From: UMGS1387 sp045541355 | GTDB lineage: Bacteria; Bacillota; Clostridia; Oscillospirales; CAG-382 | Reading direction: 5' to 3' | Assembly: GCA_045541355.1 (NCBI GenBank) | Contig: JAZQIW010000046.1 | Location: 33,188 to 97,187, forward strand | DNA: 64,000 nucleotides | Shown here: piece after piece, positions 17,326-25,190 of the stretch | How positions within the stretch are numbered: the first letter of the stretch is position 1 | Layout of the letters: every line of letters begins with the position of its first letter | Program-made: the position numbers and the translations under genes | The notes under the pieces: model-generated | Seen by the model: the letters and a program-made list of their open reading frames with translations, nothing else | The model's database searches: none | What the model was told of the DNA's origin: nothing

Positions 17326-18141
17326 TTACTTTTTGAATAATGAGATAAGGCGGAAAAGCAGGAACATGATAATGTTTGAGATGACAATGGCAGCACCCGT
17401 CGGAAGGTTAAAAATAACCGAAGCACAAATGCCTGACAAAAAGCAAACCACAGATACAATTCCCGAGCATATTACAACACCCTTGAAGGTTTTGCAAAGA
17501 CTCATTGAAGTGAGAGACGGGAAAATGATAAGACTTGAAATGAGAAGAGCTCCCATAAGCCTCATTCCGAGAACGATTATAAGTGAGGTGAGTATTGCCA
17601 CAAGACCGTTGTAGAAGCCTGCCTTTACACCTGTTGCCTTTGAGAAGGTCTCATCAAAGGTTATGCCGAAAATCTTGTTGTAGAACAGAATAAAGAGAAT
17701 AAGTACGGGAAAGGAGACGGCAAGGCTGAGTATAACGTCACTTTCCGAAAGACCGAGAATTGTGCCGAACATATAGCTGTTGAAATCCTGATTCATGCCT
17801 GTCGAAAGGGAGGAGGCGACAACGCCTACCGCAAGTGCCCCCGTAGATACGAGTGCTACCGCCGAGTCCCCCTTGAGCTTGCTTGAGTCCCCGAGCCTTA
17901 AAAGCAGAAATGCCGCCGCAATAACGACAGGGATTGCCACGGCAAGAGGCGCAAGCCCGAGTGCCGACGCCACAACCACCGAGCCAAAGCCCACATGGGA
18001 AAGCCCGTCGCCTATCATGGAATAACGCTTGAGTACAAGACTCACCCCCAAAAGAGAGGCGCACAGAGATATAATGATACCCCCTAAAACTGCCCTTTGC
18101 ATGAAGGGCTGGGAAAGCATGAAGAATAAGGTGTCCGTCAT
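17326..18141 (-). CDS. znuB: Metal (zinc) ABC transporter permease, ZnuB family
   Basis: A 271-residue polytopic membrane protein with about eight to nine hydrophobic segments, the standard size for ABC-3 family permeases. Typical family segments are VLKRYSMIGDGLSHVGFGSV near residue 35, and the loop GITFDETFSKATGVKAGF near residue 175 that contacts the ATPase. It forms the channel that moves zinc (possibly manganese) delivered by the lipoprotein encoded two genes upstream. It follows the ATPase gene by 36 bases and precedes a strong terminator, so it is the last gene of a three-gene operon. Metal identity is inferred from the His-rich binding protein. Confidence 0.9.
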   Translation of the reverse strand: MTDTLFFMLSQPFMQRAVLGGIIISLCASLLGVSLVLKRYSMIGDGLSHVGFGSVVVASALGLAPLAVAIPVVIAAAFLLLRLGDSSKLKGDSAVALVSTGALAVGVVASSLSTGMNQDFNSYMFGTILGLSESDVILSLAVSFPVLILFILFYNKIFGITFDETFSKATGVKAGFYNGLVAILTSLIIVLGMRLMGALLISSLIIFPSLTSMSLCKTFKGVVICSGIVSVVCFLSGICASVIFNLPTGAAIVISNIIMFLLFRLISLFKK

Positions 18142-18177
18142 TTTGTTACATTCCTTTGCGTGAAAAAGATTAGGCTC

Positions 18178-18891
18178 TCAGCTTTCATTTCCCATGAAAA
18201 CTCTGCCTGCCTCAGAGGAAAGATAGTTCTCGGTTTTTCCGAAATAAAGCTGCTTTCCCATAAGGTGAAGCATATGGGTGGAGTATTTGAGGGATGCGCG
18301 TATGTCGTGGGAAACCATGATGATTGTTATGCCGTGCTCGCGGTTGAGATGGTATAAAAGCTCATACATTTCCTCTGTTGCCACAGGGTCAAGTCCCGTC
18401 ACAGGCTCGTCAAGGAGTAAAAGAGACCCGGTTGCACATAATGCCCTTGCAAGCAGCACCCTTTGCTGTTGACCGCCCGAAAGGCTGCGGTAGCATTTGT
18501 TTTTTAAATCCGAAATTCCGAGAATTGCCATGTTGTCAAGGGCGCATTTTTTGTCATTTGCACCGTAAAAACCAAAGAGCTTTTTCCTGCCGAGACATCC
18601 CGTCAGCACAACCTCATATACCGAGGCGGGAAAGTCCTTCTGAGCGGGTGTCTGCTGCGGAAGATATCCAATTTGATTCTGCTTTAAGCCATCAAGAAAA
18701 TGTAAATGCCCCGACGAGCATTTTATAAGACCCAAAAGAGCCTTGATAAGGGTTGATTTTCCCGAGCCGTTTTCACCGACAACACAAAGATAATCTCCCT
18801 TTTCCACCTGAAAGGAAAGGTTTGTTACAACATCTGTGCCGTCATAGCCGAGACATACGTTTTTTGCTTCTATAAGTGCCATATTATTCAC
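18178..18891 (-). CDS. znuC: Metal (zinc) ABC transporter ATP-binding protein, ZnuC family
   Basis: A 237-residue ABC ATPase. The Walker A motif GENGSGKST is near residues 39-47, the signature LSGGQQQR near 138 and the Walker B LLLLDEP near 158, followed by the D-loop GLD and the switch histidine in VSHD. It powers zinc import with the permease encoded downstream. GTG at 18891, which overlaps the upstream stop by eight bases and has AAAGG at proper spacing, is the likely start; ATG at 18882 is the alternative. The overlap indicates translational coupling within znuA-znuC-znuB. Confidence 0.92.
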   Translation of the reverse strand: MNNMALIEAKNVCLGYDGTDVVTNLSFQVEKGDYLCVVGENGSGKSTLIKALLGLIKCSSGHLHFLDGLKQNQIGYLPQQTPAQKDFPASVYEVVLTGCLGRKKLFGFYGANDKKCALDNMAILGISDLKNKCYRSLSGGQQQRVLLARALCATGSLLLLDEPVTGLDPVATEEMYELLYHLNREHGITIIMVSHDIRASLKYSTHMLHLMGKQLYFGKTENYLSSEAGRVFMGNES

Positions 18892-19813
18892 ATAAAGCCT
18901 TTCTTAAATTCTCTGCGTTTTTCATCATCAAATCGTAGTAGGTAATGCCTTCCTCAAACTCCTTTGCCGTAACATTGTGGCAGGAATGAAGAGTGAGGAT
19001 TTCGGCATTGGTGCCTTCGGTGACACTCTTTGCGATTTTGCCGTTGGAAAATTCGATTGTAAAAACATAACCGAACCCTTCATTTTTTACCCTTTCAGAA
19101 AGGGCAGCAATAACCGAAGCACTCGGCTCTGTGCTTGAAGAGCAGCCGGGGTATGCGGCATGATATTTCAAATTGTAATGGTTTGCAAAATGGGTAAAGG
19201 GAAAACGGTCTGCAACAATAACAGTGTCTCTTTTTGCCTCTGACATAATAAGTGAAAATTCGCTGTCAAGCTGCGAGAGAAGAACGAGATAGCCTTCAAG
19301 ATTTTGACGGTACCTGTCGGAGTTTTCGCTGTCAATGCTGCAAAGAGCTTCACAGATTTTTTTGCAGATTTGTTCCGAATTGTGAGGCAGAGTCCAAACG
19401 TGCTCGTCGTATTCGTGACTGTGACCTTCATGCGAGTCGGGATTATGTTCTTCGTGGGCTTCTTTTTCACAAATGTCCATAAAGGATATAACCCTTGATG
19501 AGCTGTCTCCGGAGTCAATCAGATTCTTTGCCCATAGGTCGCTTTCGCCTCCGGTGTATATAAATAAATCGCAGGAGGACAGAGCAAAAATGTCCGACGG
19601 GGTCGGCTCAAAGGAGTGAACCTCGCTGCCGGGGGATATCAGCATATTTATCTCAACACCGTCTACTCCCTCTGTCAGCTGTCTTGCAAAATCGTAGTGG
19701 GGAAAGGCGGTGACCACGATTGAAAGAGTATCCCCTCCGTCATTGCTTTTGGTGCACGCACCAAAGGATAAAACCGTTATAAGGCATATAATTACACTTA
19801 AAATCTTTTTCAT
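18884..19813 (-). CDS. znuA: Zinc-binding lipoprotein of ABC transporter, ZnuA family
   Basis: A 309-residue cluster 9 solute-binding protein. It starts MKKILSVIICLITVLSFGAC, a lipoprotein signal with a lipobox ending at Cys20. Metal-site histidines are suggested by the conserved HSFEPTPSD segment, ERF/FPFTHFANHY and the final TLHSC. Between them is a loop rich in His, Glu and Asp (EAHEEHNPDSHEGHSHEYDEH) that is characteristic of zinc-specific members and collects zinc. ATG at 19813 is chosen over upstream codons because GAGAGG lies at proper distance, and the upstream extension would run through the operator and promoter. It is the first gene of the operon and has its own sigma-A promoter overlapped by a Fur/Zur-like palindrome. 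Confidence 0.92.
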   Translation of the reverse strand: MKKILSVIICLITVLSFGACTKSNDGGDTLSIVVTAFPHYDFARQLTEGVDGVEINMLISPGSEVHSFEPTPSDIFALSSCDLFIYTGGESDLWAKNLIDSGDSSSRVISFMDICEKEAHEEHNPDSHEGHSHEYDEHVWTLPHNSEQICKKICEALCSIDSENSDRYRQNLEGYLVLLSQLDSEFSLIMSEAKRDTVIVADRFPFTHFANHYNLKYHAAYPGCSSSTEPSASVIAALSERVKNEGFGYVFTIEFSNGKIAKSVTEGTNAEILTLHSCHNVTAKEFEEGITYYDLMMKNAENLRKALCE

Positions 19814-19835
19814 AAGACCTCTCATAAATCGAAAT

Positions 19836-19850
19836 TGAAAACCATTTTCA
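19836..19850. promoter_or_regulatory. Fur/Zur-family operator candidate
   Basis: Palindrome TGAAAACCATTTTCA. It matches 12 of 15 positions of the 7-1-7 Fur-type consensus and lies just downstream of the znuA -10 box, near the transcription start. Repression by zinc through a Zur-type regulator is inferred; no such regulator gene is in the window. Confidence 0.6.
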
Positions 19851-19861
19851 TATTGCTTATG

Positions 19862-19890
19862 AGTATACCACAATAAAACGGGTTTGTCAA
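19862..19890 (-). promoter_or_regulatory. Sigma-A promoter for znuACB
   Basis: On the minus strand, TTGACA, a 17-bp spacer and TATACT with an upstream TG, 49 bases from the znuA start. Confidence 0.88.
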
Positions 19891-19910
19891 GAAAAAAAGA
19901 CAGCATGCCG

Positions 19911-19939
19911 TTGACATAAGAAGGAATTTTTTATATAAT
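19911..19939 (+). promoter_or_regulatory. Sigma-A promoter for AraC-type regulator
   Basis: TTGACA, 17-bp spacer, TATAAT. It is back to back with the znuA promoter, the -35 boxes being 20 bases apart. Confidence 0.88.
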
Positions 19940-19993
19940 TTGTGTAAGATGCAGGTGATGCATATAAAAAAGGATATATCGACGGGGGAAAAT

Positions 19994-20812
19994 ATGTTTG
20001 AAGTAAAAAAGCTTGTTTCGGTTGACGGCGTTTTCGCACTTATTGATTCACAAAAGGGTCCCGATTTTCACTTTGACGGCGAAAGCCATCCCTTTTGGGA
20101 GATGGTGTTTGTCAAGGAAGGAAAGGTAGGCGTTTCTGCCGATGAAAGAATATATAGTCTTTCGGCGGGGGATGTTATATTTCATAAGCCAATGGAGTTT
20201 CACAGAATATGGGCATTGGATAACACAAGTCCGAGGCTTAATATAATCACGTTTTCGGCTTCGGGAGAAAAGACGGCGGCTCTTGAAAATATGACGGCAC
20301 ATCTTGATGAAGACGGTATAAAGCTTGTCACAAGAATTGTGGATAAGGGCAAGCGTGCATTTGTGTTCCGCAAGGGAAATATCATTGATTGTGCAGCAGA
20401 TGAAAGACTGTGTCAGGAGTACTGTAACTATATTGAAATATTCCTGCTTTCGCTGACAAATAAAAAACTTGGCGAGCCTCTTTGCACCGATTCTTCATCA
20501 GACTCAAAGCTCTTTTCCGATGTTGTGCTTTACATGAGGGAAAATATCGGTGCAAAGCTTTGTGTTGAGCAAATAGCAAACGAGTTTTTTGTAAGTCCTT
20601 CAAGAATAAAAAAGCTGTTTTCCAAATACTCGGGAATAGGTGTAATCGGATACTTCAATAACATGAAGGTGCTGGAGGCAGGCAGACTTCTGTCTGACGG
20701 ATATACCGCAAGCGAGACGGCGGAAAAGCTCGGCTTTGCAAATCAGTTCTATTTCTGCACCGTTTTTAAGAAAATCACCGGCACAACACCCTCGGAATTT
20801 AAAAGAAAATAA
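19994..20812 (+). CDS. AraC family transcriptional regulator
   Basis: A 272-residue regulator with an N-terminal cupin-like sensing domain (SHPFWEMVFVKEGKVGVSAD, then LSAGDVIFHKPMEFHRIWA) and a C-terminal double helix-turn-helix (LCVEQIANEFFVSPSRIKKLF near 195-215, then ASETAEKLGFANQFYFCTVFKKITGTTPSEF). Cupin AraC proteins typically sense sugars. The ATG at 19994 behind GGGGGA is chosen; upstream in-frame codons lie between the -10 box and this start without a ribosome site. It is divergent from the zinc operon and its own target is not apparent; nearby carbohydrate genes are plausible. Confidence 0.88.
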   Translation: MFEVKKLVSVDGVFALIDSQKGPDFHFDGESHPFWEMVFVKEGKVGVSADERIYSLSAGDVIFHKPMEFHRIWALDNTSPRLNIITFSASGEKTAALENMTAHLDEDGIKLVTRIVDKGKRAFVFRKGNIIDCAADERLCQEYCNYIEIFLLSLTNKKLGEPLCTDSSSDSKLFSDVVLYMRENIGAKLCVEQIANEFFVSPSRIKKLFSKYSGIGVIGYFNNMKVLEAGRLLSDGYTASETAEKLGFANQFYFCTVFKKITGTTPSEFKRK

Positions 20813-20850
20813 TAAAACCTTTCACATTTATATATATGTATATATCTCTA

Positions 20851-20879
20851 TTGACAAATTAATAACAGCATATTATAAT
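20851..20879 (+). promoter_or_regulatory. Sigma-A promoter for Na/Pi cotransporter, long leader
   Basis: TTGACA, 17-bp spacer, TATAAT. The expected transcript start near 20886 leaves a leader of about 134 bases before the ATG at 21020. No recognised riboswitch was found in it. Confidence 0.88.
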
Positions 20880-21019
20880 GTATTCTGGAACAATTTGGGA
20901 ATACTCTTACTTTCGCAGATTCGTGACAGTCGGTAAAGACGAGTGCCTTTGATTGTTTCCCCCACACCCACATTATAGGAAATAAACACCATTGACGAAA
21001 AATTAAGGAGAAAGAAAAA

Positions 21020-22786
21020 ATGAATTTTCAAGACGTTTTAACAATGCTTATGGGTCTTGTGCTTTTCCTCTTTGGTATGAACCTTATGGGTGAAGCACTT
21101 GAAAAAAGGGCGGGAAATAAGCTTAAAGATATTCTCGCAACACTCACATCCAGTAAAATCAAGGGACTGCTTTTGGGTGCTGTCGTCACTTGCGTTATTC
21201 AGTCCTCCTCTGCCACAACGGTAATGGCAGTCGGCTTTGTAAACTCGGGCCTTATGACCCTCGGTCAGGCAATCCCCGTAATAATGGGTGCCAATATCGG
21301 TACAACCATTACCTCATGGATTTTGTCGCTTTCGGGACTTTCGGGTGATGCCTGGTACATTACCATATTCAAGCCCGCAACCTTTGTTCCCGTTCTTGCG
21401 GTAATCGGTATTGTTTTTTTCATGTTCATCAAAAAGGCAAAGTATAAGGACATAGGTCTTATACTTATAGGCTTTTCGACCTTGATGTTCGGAATGGAAA
21501 CAATGTCCGGAGCTGTAAAGGTGCTTAAAGACGTACCTGAATTTGCAAGTCTGCTTACAAGATTTGAAAACCCCATTCTCGGTGTTATTGCAGGTGCAAT
21601 TATTACGGGTATCATTCAGTCGTCATCGGCGTCGGTCGGTATTCTTCAGGCGCTTGCCGGTGCTACGGGCGCAGTTACTGTCGGTGCAACCATTCCCATC
21701 ATCATGGGTCAGAATATCGGTACCTGTGTTACAGCCATGATTTCCTCTGTCGGTGCGAATAAGAACGCAAAGAGAACGGCGGCGGTGCATCTCTACTTTA
21801 ACATTATAGGCACTGTGGTTTCACTTACTGTCTACATGATTGTTACAAGCTTTGTGACAATTCCGGTGCTTTCAAATCCCGCCGACCAGTTCAGCATTGC
21901 GGTGGTGCATACGGCGTTTAATGTTATCTGCACACTCATTCTCTTCCCCTTTGCATCGGGACTTGAAAAACTTGCCACTCTCACCGTCGGCAACAAGAGG
22001 GGCGAAAACGATAAGACAATCATGCTTGACGAACGTCTGATAACAACCCCCGCTATTGCCATAAGCCGGTGTAAGGCGGCGGTTAACGAAATGTCGGCAC
22101 TGTCACTTGAAGCATTGAACAAAACCTTTGATATGTTCGGCGCATTCAATGAAAAAACCTTCGATGTGATTGAAAAAACCGAGGATGAGGTAGATAAATA
22201 CGAGGATACCGTCGGAACCTATCTTGTAAAGCTTTCGGCTTCAAACCTCACACCCGAAAACTCCAGAGAAGTAACAAAGCTTCTTCACACAATAGGCGAC
22301 CTCGAAAGACTTTCCGACCATGCCGTAAATATTGCAAAATCCCTGCAGGAAATGTCGGATAAAAAGCTGAGCTTTTCACCCCGCGCAACAAATGAGATTA
22401 AAATCATGATTGAGGCGGTAAGAGAAATTACAAGCCTTGCAAACGAATGCTTTGTTTCCGACGATCTTAAAACGGCATATCTTGTAGAGCCTCTTGAACA
22501 GGTTATCGACTATTTAAAGGATGAAATCAAGAAGGGACATATACAGAGACTTCAGAAGGAAGAATGTACAATTGAAATGGGCTTTGTGCTTTCCGACCTT
22601 ATTACAAACCTTGAGCGTGTTTCCGACCACTGTTCAAATATTGCAGGCTGTGTAATCGAGCTAAGCAAGGATGAGCTCAGCCTTCACGAGTACTATCACG
22701 AAATCAAGGAAATCGGCGACTTCAGAACAGAATACTTCAACAAGAAGTACGATATGTTCAAGCAAAAGTACGCTTTGGAAAAATAA
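21020..22786 (+). CDS. Na/Pi cotransporter family protein with C-terminal PhoU-like domain
   Basis: A 588-residue membrane protein. The first 310 residues contain two inverted repeats, each with the QSSSA phosphate-binding signature (VIQSSSATTVMAV and IIQSSSASVGIL), the mark of the sodium-phosphate cotransporter family. The remainder (from about 340) is cytoplasmic and helical, with PhoU-like repeats (LHTIGDLERLSDHAVNIA and LITNLERVSDHCSNIAG). It takes up phosphate or a related anion with sodium, the PhoU domain probably sensing phosphate status. It is a single-gene unit with a consensus promoter and its own terminator. Ribosome site AAGGAG is nine bases from the ATG. Confidence 0.93.
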   Translation: MNFQDVLTMLMGLVLFLFGMNLMGEALEKRAGNKLKDILATLTSSKIKGLLLGAVVTCVIQSSSATTVMAVGFVNSGLMTLGQAIPVIMGANIGTTITSWILSLSGLSGDAWYITIFKPATFVPVLAVIGIVFFMFIKKAKYKDIGLILIGFSTLMFGMETMSGAVKVLKDVPEFASLLTRFENPILGVIAGAIITGIIQSSSASVGILQALAGATGAVTVGATIPIIMGQNIGTCVTAMISSVGANKNAKRTAAVHLYFNIIGTVVSLTVYMIVTSFVTIPVLSNPADQFSIAVVHTAFNVICTLILFPFASGLEKLATLTVGNKRGENDKTIMLDERLITTPAIAISRCKAAVNEMSALSLEALNKTFDMFGAFNEKTFDVIEKTEDEVDKYEDTVGTYLVKLSASNLTPENSREVTKLLHTIGDLERLSDHAVNIAKSLQEMSDKKLSFSPRATNEIKIMIEAVREITSLANECFVSDDLKTAYLVEPLEQVIDYLKDEIKKGHIQRLQKEECTIEMGFVLSDLITNLERVSDHCSNIAGCVIELSKDELSLHEYYHEIKEIGDFRTEYFNKKYDMFKQKYALEK

Positions 22787-22797
22787 AATCGTAACTT

Positions 22798-22829
22798 GAG
22801 GCGGCTGTGTCCGCCTCGTTTGTTTTTTT
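22798..22829 (+). terminator. Terminator of Na/Pi cotransporter gene
   Basis: A 7-bp stem GAGGCGG with its complement and a six-base loop, followed by GTTTGTTTTTTT. Confidence 0.9.
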
Positions 22830-22831
22830 GT

Positions 22832-22861
22832 AAAAAAAGCAGATGCCGTATCGGCATCTGC
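22832..22861 (-). terminator. Terminator of aldose epimerase gene
   Basis: A perfect 10-bp stem GCAGATGCCG with its complement and a three-base loop, followed on the minus strand by seven U. Confidence 0.92.
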
Positions 22862-22880
22862 AAAGGATTGTATTCTCAGA

Positions 22881-23747
22881 TTATACTTCTACCTTGTAGC
22901 CGACCGAGTATTCTTCGTTCGGCTTTAATATTCTGATGTAGGGCTTGTCCTCGAAGTTTCCGCTTTCGCCGATTACGGGAGGAAGTCCGTTCCAGGGTTC
23001 AAGACAGAGATAGGGCGACTGCTTTCCGGGGGCGGTCCAGAGAACAAGCTCTGAAAAGCCCGTGTAGTCAAAGGTAAGATGAACCTCTTGCGTTTTCTTG
23101 TTTACAATGGAAACCTTGTTGCTCTTTACACCCTTGACAAAGAGAGCATCAACGTCAAAATCCTTGTAGCATAATTCCCATTCTTTGCCCTCAAGACGCT
23201 TGTCAATTACAAAATCGTCACAGTATCTCGACTTTTCATCGCAGTGACCTATATCGCAGTTTTCATCCTGCTCAAATACAAGCTTGTAGTTTTCAATGCC
23301 GTCTTCAAGTAAAAATCCGGGATGGCCGCCTATGCAGAAGGGCATATCCTTCTCACCCTTGTTTGTTACGGTATAGGTTGTGGAAAAACCGTTATCACAT
23401 ATTTCGTGGGTGATTTTGAAGGAAAACTCAAAGGGATAGTTCTTTAGGGTTTCCTCACTCTCGCGCAGTTCAAATACCACCTTTGTGTCGGCAGATTCGA
23501 TTAAAGCAAGCTCGCTTTGTCTTACAAAGCCGTGACGTGTGGGAATGCAGCATTCCTTGCCTCCGATAAGGGTTTTGCCGTCAATAAGAGAGCTTACAAA
23601 GGGGAAAAGTGCCGGTGCTCTTCCCGGCCAGTATCTCTCGTCGCCTGTCCATACATATTCCTTGCCGCCTTTTTTGAAGGAGATGAGCTCTCCTCCGTGA
23701 GTTCCGGCAACGGCTTCGATGCCGTTTTTCTTTAATGTAACTGTCAT
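22881..23747 (-). CDS. Aldose 1-epimerase family protein
   Basis: A 288-residue galactose mutarotase-like protein. Recognisable points are GGELISFKKGGKEYVWTG near the start, GRAPALFPFVSSL, RHGFVRQSEL with the conserved histidine, FCIGGHPGF with the second active-site histidine and LCLEPWNGLP near the end. It is closer to the YeaD/LacX-like subgroup than to classical GalM. It interconverts anomers of aldoses or of sugar phosphates in the cytoplasm. It has AAGGAGG upstream of ATG, a consensus promoter and its own terminator, so it is transcribed alone, divergently from the GH99-like gene. Confidence 0.9.
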   Translation of the reverse strand: MTVTLKKNGIEAVAGTHGGELISFKKGGKEYVWTGDERYWPGRAPALFPFVSSLIDGKTLIGGKECCIPTRHGFVRQSELALIESADTKVVFELRESEETLKNYPFEFSFKITHEICDNGFSTTYTVTNKGEKDMPFCIGGHPGFLLEDGIENYKLVFEQDENCDIGHCDEKSRYCDDFVIDKRLEGKEWELCYKDFDVDALFVKGVKSNKVSIVNKKTQEVHLTFDYTGFSELVLWTAPGKQSPYLCLEPWNGLPPVIGESGNFEDKPYIRILKPNEEYSVGYKVEV

Positions 23748-23782
23748 AATGTGCCTCCTTGATGTTTTTTCTTTACAGATAC

Positions 23783-23811
23783 AGTATAAAACAAATCACG
23801 GCATTTTTCAA
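23783..23811 (-). promoter_or_regulatory. Promoter for aldose epimerase gene
   Basis: On the minus strand, TTGAAA, 17-bp spacer, TATACT, 35 bases upstream of the ATG. Confidence 0.82.
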
Positions 23812-23820
23812 GTATTTGGC

Positions 23821-23849
23821 TTGACTTTTTAATGCGGCGGTTATAGAAT
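23821..23849 (+). promoter_or_regulatory. Probable promoter for GH99-like gene
   Basis: TTGACT, 17-bp spacer, TAGAAT; divergent from the epimerase promoter, with the two -35 boxes nine bases apart. Confidence 0.6.
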
Positions 23850-23881
23850 AAAATTGTAATTTGTATGAGAGGATGAAGAAT

Positions 23882-24991
23882 ATGTCAAAGAGCTACGATG
23901 TTGCGGCGTTTATATGGCCGAGCTATACGGGCGATGAGCCGAGAAGCAGAATCTTTTGGCCCGAGGGATACGGTGAATGGCAGACGGTAAAGGCGTTTAA
24001 GGGATATATTCCCGAGGAAAAGTGGCCGAGAAAGCCTCTTTGGGGATATGTGAACGAGGCAGACCCTTATGTTATGGAAATGGAGATTGAGGCGGCGGCA
24101 AGCCACGGGGTAAACGTGTTTATATATGACTGGTACTGGTTTGATAACCGCCCGTTTCTTGAAATGTGCCTTGATAACGGCTATATGAAGGCGAGAAACA
24201 ATGATAAGGTGAAGTTCTATATCATGTGGGCAAATCATACGGCAACAAGCCTTTGGGATAAGAGAACTGCTGAGCTTGGCACTCCTATATGGGACGGTGC
24301 CGTTGACAGAAAAAGCTTTGATATAATTGTCAGAAAAACGGTGGATATGTACTTCTCACACCCATCTTATTATAAGATAGACGGAAAACCCGTATATATG
24401 ATTTATGACCTTTCCAATCTTTTGCGGGGACTTGGGGGAATTGAGAATACCAAAAAGGCTCTCGATTATTTCAGAGAAGAAACGGTAAAGGCGGGCTTTC
24501 CCGGACTTGAGCTGCAGCTTACGCTCAGAAGCGAGGCAAGCATGAATACCACAGGCTTTGATGCGGCGTTTGAAGGAAACCTTGTGGATGCCGTACACCA
24601 ACTCGGCTTTGACAGCGTGACACATTATCAGTTTGCACATTTTGCAAATCTTGACAGAGATTATCTTGAAATCCTTGAAGAGGTAAAGGCGGAATGGGAT
24701 AAGATGGAAAAGCTGTTCAATATCCCGTATTATCCTCATATTTCGGTAGGCTGGGATACCTCCCCGAGATACAATAAGCTCACGGGTGCGGTTGTCAGAA
24801 ACAATACCCCCGAAAATGTCAAGCGCGGCTTTGAAATGGCGAAAGAATATCTTGACTGCCATCCGTCTCTTAAGGCTCCGCTTGTTACGGTCAATAGCTG
24901 GAATGAATGGACCGAGACAAGCTATCTTGAACCCGATGACCTCTATGGCTACGGATATCTTGAGGCGATAAGGGATACCTTCAAGGACTGA
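23882..24991 (+). CDS. WbsX/GH99-like domain protein
   Basis: A 369-residue protein of the glycosyltransferase WbsX / GH99-like group, which has a TIM-barrel fold. Typical segments are VAAFIWPSYTGDEPRSRIFWPEGYGEW at the start, AASHGVNVFIYDWYWFDNRPFLE, FYIMWANHTATSLW, YYKIDGKPVYMIYDL and the C-terminal VNSWNEWTETSYLEPD. It is predicted to act on alpha-mannosyl or related polysaccharides, though many members sit in polysaccharide biosynthesis loci and their reactions are not established. The ATG at 23882 is chosen because GAGAGG is nine bases upstream; TTG at 23861 and ATG at 23873 are alternatives. No signal peptide is seen. Confidence 0.82.
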   Translation: MSKSYDVAAFIWPSYTGDEPRSRIFWPEGYGEWQTVKAFKGYIPEEKWPRKPLWGYVNEADPYVMEMEIEAAASHGVNVFIYDWYWFDNRPFLEMCLDNGYMKARNNDKVKFYIMWANHTATSLWDKRTAELGTPIWDGAVDRKSFDIIVRKTVDMYFSHPSYYKIDGKPVYMIYDLSNLLRGLGGIENTKKALDYFREETVKAGFPGLELQLTLRSEASMNTTGFDAAFEGNLVDAVHQLGFDSVTHYQFAHFANLDRDYLEILEEVKAEWDKMEKLFNIPYYPHISVGWDTSPRYNKLTGAVVRNNTPENVKRGFEMAKEYLDCHPSLKAPLVTVNSWNEWTETSYLEPDDLYGYGYLEAIRDTFKD

Positions 24992-25104
24992 GCTTTTACG
25001 TGATTTTTCGTGTAAAATTGAATAAAATTAAAAAATTAATTCGTCACATCCCATATATTTCAATTGAAAAATATGTACTAATTGCCAAACTTTGTGTGAA
25101 AGAC

Positions 25105-25133
25105 TTGACTTTTGCACACTTAATTAGTATAAT
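25105..25133 (+). promoter_or_regulatory. Sigma-A promoter for TAXI TRAP operon
   Basis: TTGACT, 17-bp spacer, TATAAT, with the ATG 57 bases downstream. Confidence 0.87.
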
Positions 25134-25140
25134 GTAAAAT

Positions 25141-25164
25141 GAATAATCCCTTTTTGAATTATTC
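25141..25164 (+). promoter_or_regulatory. Inverted repeat at transcription start of TRAP operon
   Basis: GAATAAT and ATTATTC separated by ten bases, at the predicted transcript start. It may be an operator; AT richness makes chance possible. Confidence 0.35.
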
Positions 25165-25190
25165 AAATATAATTTTTGGAGGAAACACTC

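Noticed and set aside
19814..19906. Longer znuA start
   Set aside because: The extension covers the -10 box and operator; the lipoprotein signal starts at 19813.
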